From a virus: a stretch of 21,200 nucleotides of DNA. The notes beneath the pieces are model-generated. The model worked only from the letters and a program-made list of their open reading frames with translations. It was not told where the DNA came from and did no database searches. Shown one piece after another: positions 20,271 to 21,200 of the stretch (position 1 is its first letter; each line of letters starts with the position of its first letter). The stretch spans positions 1 to 21,200 of the IMG/VR virus record IMGVR_UViG_3300010413_000204; one strand, 5' to 3'. The translations under genes were made by a program, and so were the position numbers.

Positions 20271-21005
20271 TTATACAAGTTCCGCCTTTGTGACTTTCCA
20301 TTGTCCATATCCGGCCCCCCTTGATCCGCCTTGCCCGTACCATGCGGATTGGTGAATCGCTTCGATGATTTTGTTCGGGTCGGAAAGCAAGACGCCGAAT
20401 TGCTTGTTGTTCGGATTGATCTGCAATTTATAGGAAACCTTGAAGGGGTGCCGGATGATTTCATAATAGGCAAACCCTTTGACCGGGCCGACCGGCTGTT
20501 GGCCTTCCAATGTTTCAAAAGGTTTCTTTATCACTTGCCCGTCAAGCTGATAGAAATAAACATGATGCGGCAAAATCTTGATAAATTTCCGCAAATGCTT
20601 TTTGCTTGGTTTCCCCTTTTGATTCTTCTTTCCGTCCTGATAGAAAAAATCAGGGTTTAGGGCGTCCAAGGCATCGCGCAAAGCCCCAAAGTAGGAATGC
20701 GCGCCAAGGAAAGGAAACCCACCATTTAAAGAATCTTTTCGAAAACGGTTGATCGGCGCTGAATATGGCTTCTTGACTTTGGCGACATAGGCTTGAAGGA
20801 CTTCGGTCGCCTTCAGGGTTTCGCCCTGACCGATTAAAAGTTCGACTTCAGCCGATACGATTTTAAATTCAAGTTTTGAATGATCCTGATTCGTTCCGTC
20901 AAGTAGGTTTTCAATGTTTTCAGGCGTCGCCGCGCGCCAATCGGACTCGCTTTCGCCTTCAACCTTGATCTGATAGATACTTGTCTGATTTGGATAACTT
21001 GTCAT
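20271..21005 (-). CDS. Cas7/Csm3-like RAMP-superfamily protein
   Basis: This 244-residue protein shows the order of motifs found in Cas7/Csm3-type RAMP proteins. An N-terminal strand with VELLIGQGE (54-62) corresponds to the LxIGxG strand. FPFLGAHSYFGALRDAL (97-113) corresponds to the conserved IPGSSLKGALR motif that follows the thumb. A basic, lysine-rich loop (124-140) follows, and the glycine-rich C-terminal loop YGQGGSRGAGYGQW (223-236) corresponds to the GGxxxxGxGxV signature. Such proteins bind RNA, usually along a guide. No other Cas gene is visible in the window. The start has AAAGGGG upstream. A phage-encoded lone RAMP could serve RNA binding, defence against other phages, or inhibition of the host system. 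The superfamily call is fairly strong; the function is unknown. Confidence 0.6.
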   Translation of the reverse strand: MTSYPNQTSIYQIKVEGESESDWRAATPENIENLLDGTNQDHSKLEFKIVSAEVELLIGQGETLKATEVLQAYVAKVKKPYSAPINRFRKDSLNGGFPFLGAHSYFGALRDALDALNPDFFYQDGKKNQKGKPSKKHLRKFIKILPHHVYFYQLDGQVIKKPFETLEGQQPVGPVKGFAYYEIIRHPFKVSYKLQINPNNKQFGVLLSDPNKIIEAIHQSAWYGQGGSRGAGYGQWKVTKAELV

Positions 21006-21020
21006 TTTGCTTCCCCTTTC

Positions 21021-21032
21021 GCGCTTTCGCGC
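21021..21032 (-). promoter_or_regulatory. GCGC-GAAA-GCGC hairpin in the RAMP leader
   Basis: On the minus strand four bases pair around a GAAA tetraloop, and the next bases are AAAGGGG, the ribosome binding site of the RAMP gene. The hairpin core resembles those of the array in loop type but not in stem sequence. It may shape translation of the RAMP mRNA. Confidence 0.4.
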
Positions 21033-21050
21033 AATTCAATTTAATTTGAT

Positions 21051-21119
21051 TCAATCGTAAGTGATCCGATCGAATCCTAATGGATCGCCGGGAAAATGTC
21101 CCGGAATGATAAACGCTTT
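21051..21119 (-). pseudogene. Possible small gene remnant with orphan ribosome binding site
   Basis: AAAGGGGGTGAT at 21123-21134 is identical to the ribosome binding site of the 68-residue gene. At the same distance where that gene has ATG, this one has AAA. The frame from there reads 22 sense codons with a protein-like sequence (FIIPGHFPGDPLGFDRITYD) to TGA at 21051. Loss of a start codon would explain it. It is short and could be coincidence. Confidence 0.3.
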
Positions 21120-21134
21120 TTTATCACCCCCTTT

Positions 21135-21200
21135 CTAAGTGCCTGAAAAGTCAATCGATTTTTCGCCCTTTTTTCTTTCGATTTTTCGGGCGAATCTCCG
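21135..21200 (-). CDS. C-terminal end of an upstream gene (5' part outside window)
   Basis: From the window edge the minus strand reads 21 sense codons to TAG at 21135. The sequence is lysine- and arginine-rich and ends IDFSGT. It is followed directly by a strong ribosome binding site. It is probably the tail of a gene that extends to the right, but with so few codons the frame choice is uncertain. Confidence 0.35.
   Translation of the reverse strand, partial: RRFARKIERKKGEKSIDFSGT

Noticed and set aside
20228-20518. N-terminal extension of the 68-residue gene into the RAMP gene
   Set aside because: The extension is an out-of-frame shadow of the RAMP gene. The strong ribosome binding site at 20228-20242 fits the short start.

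Overview
The window is a packaging-and-structural module of a tailed phage (siphovirus-like, lambda-type morphogenesis order). It could be a free phage genome or part of a prophage: no integrase, host gene or attachment site is visible. All supported genes lie on the minus strand, so transcription runs from high to low coordinates. The host is bacterial: several genes carry near-perfect Shine-Dalgarno sequences of the type AAGGGGGTGAT. I cannot name the host lineage. Many neighbouring genes overlap as ATGA or TTGA, so TGA is a normal stop codon here.

Right end (about 21200 to 20021): the last codons of an unidentified gene, then a leader with small hairpins, then a 244-residue protein with the hallmarks of a Cas7/Csm3-type RAMP protein, then a 68-residue helical protein of unknown function. 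Next is a gene-free stretch of about 430 bp (19580-20020). It holds six copies of a degenerate repeat whose core, read on the minus strand, is always CCC-GNAA-GGG, a GNRA-capped hairpin, at 57-71 bp spacing. RAMP gene, small gene and repeat array together are the most unusual part of the window. The array also sits directly upstream of the small terminase gene, where cos/pac sites usually lie, so a packaging site is a serious alternative.

Packaging and head (19579 to 11575): terminase small subunit, a small CxxC protein, terminase large subunit, two tandem small winged-HTH proteins, gpW-like head completion protein, portal, a fused prohead protease/major capsid protein with a well-placed internal start, a putative decoration protein, and a gpFII-like head-tail joining protein.

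Tail (11578 to 1173): minor tail protein Z, a tail terminator with an inserted beta domain, tail tube, a tail assembly chaperone with a -1 frameshift extension on G GGA AAA, tape measure, two small tail-tip proteins, a mosaic tip protein (DNRLRE-like domain, repeats, hub-like C-terminus), then a large tip protein split by an in-frame TGA. That protein combines a conserved tail protein, an inserted transglutaminase-like cysteine peptidase (BTLCP type) and a six-repeat Kelch propeller.

Left end (1176 to 1): a coiled-coil protein, a small basic protein, and a secreted protein with a possible fibronectin-III-like domain that runs off the window.
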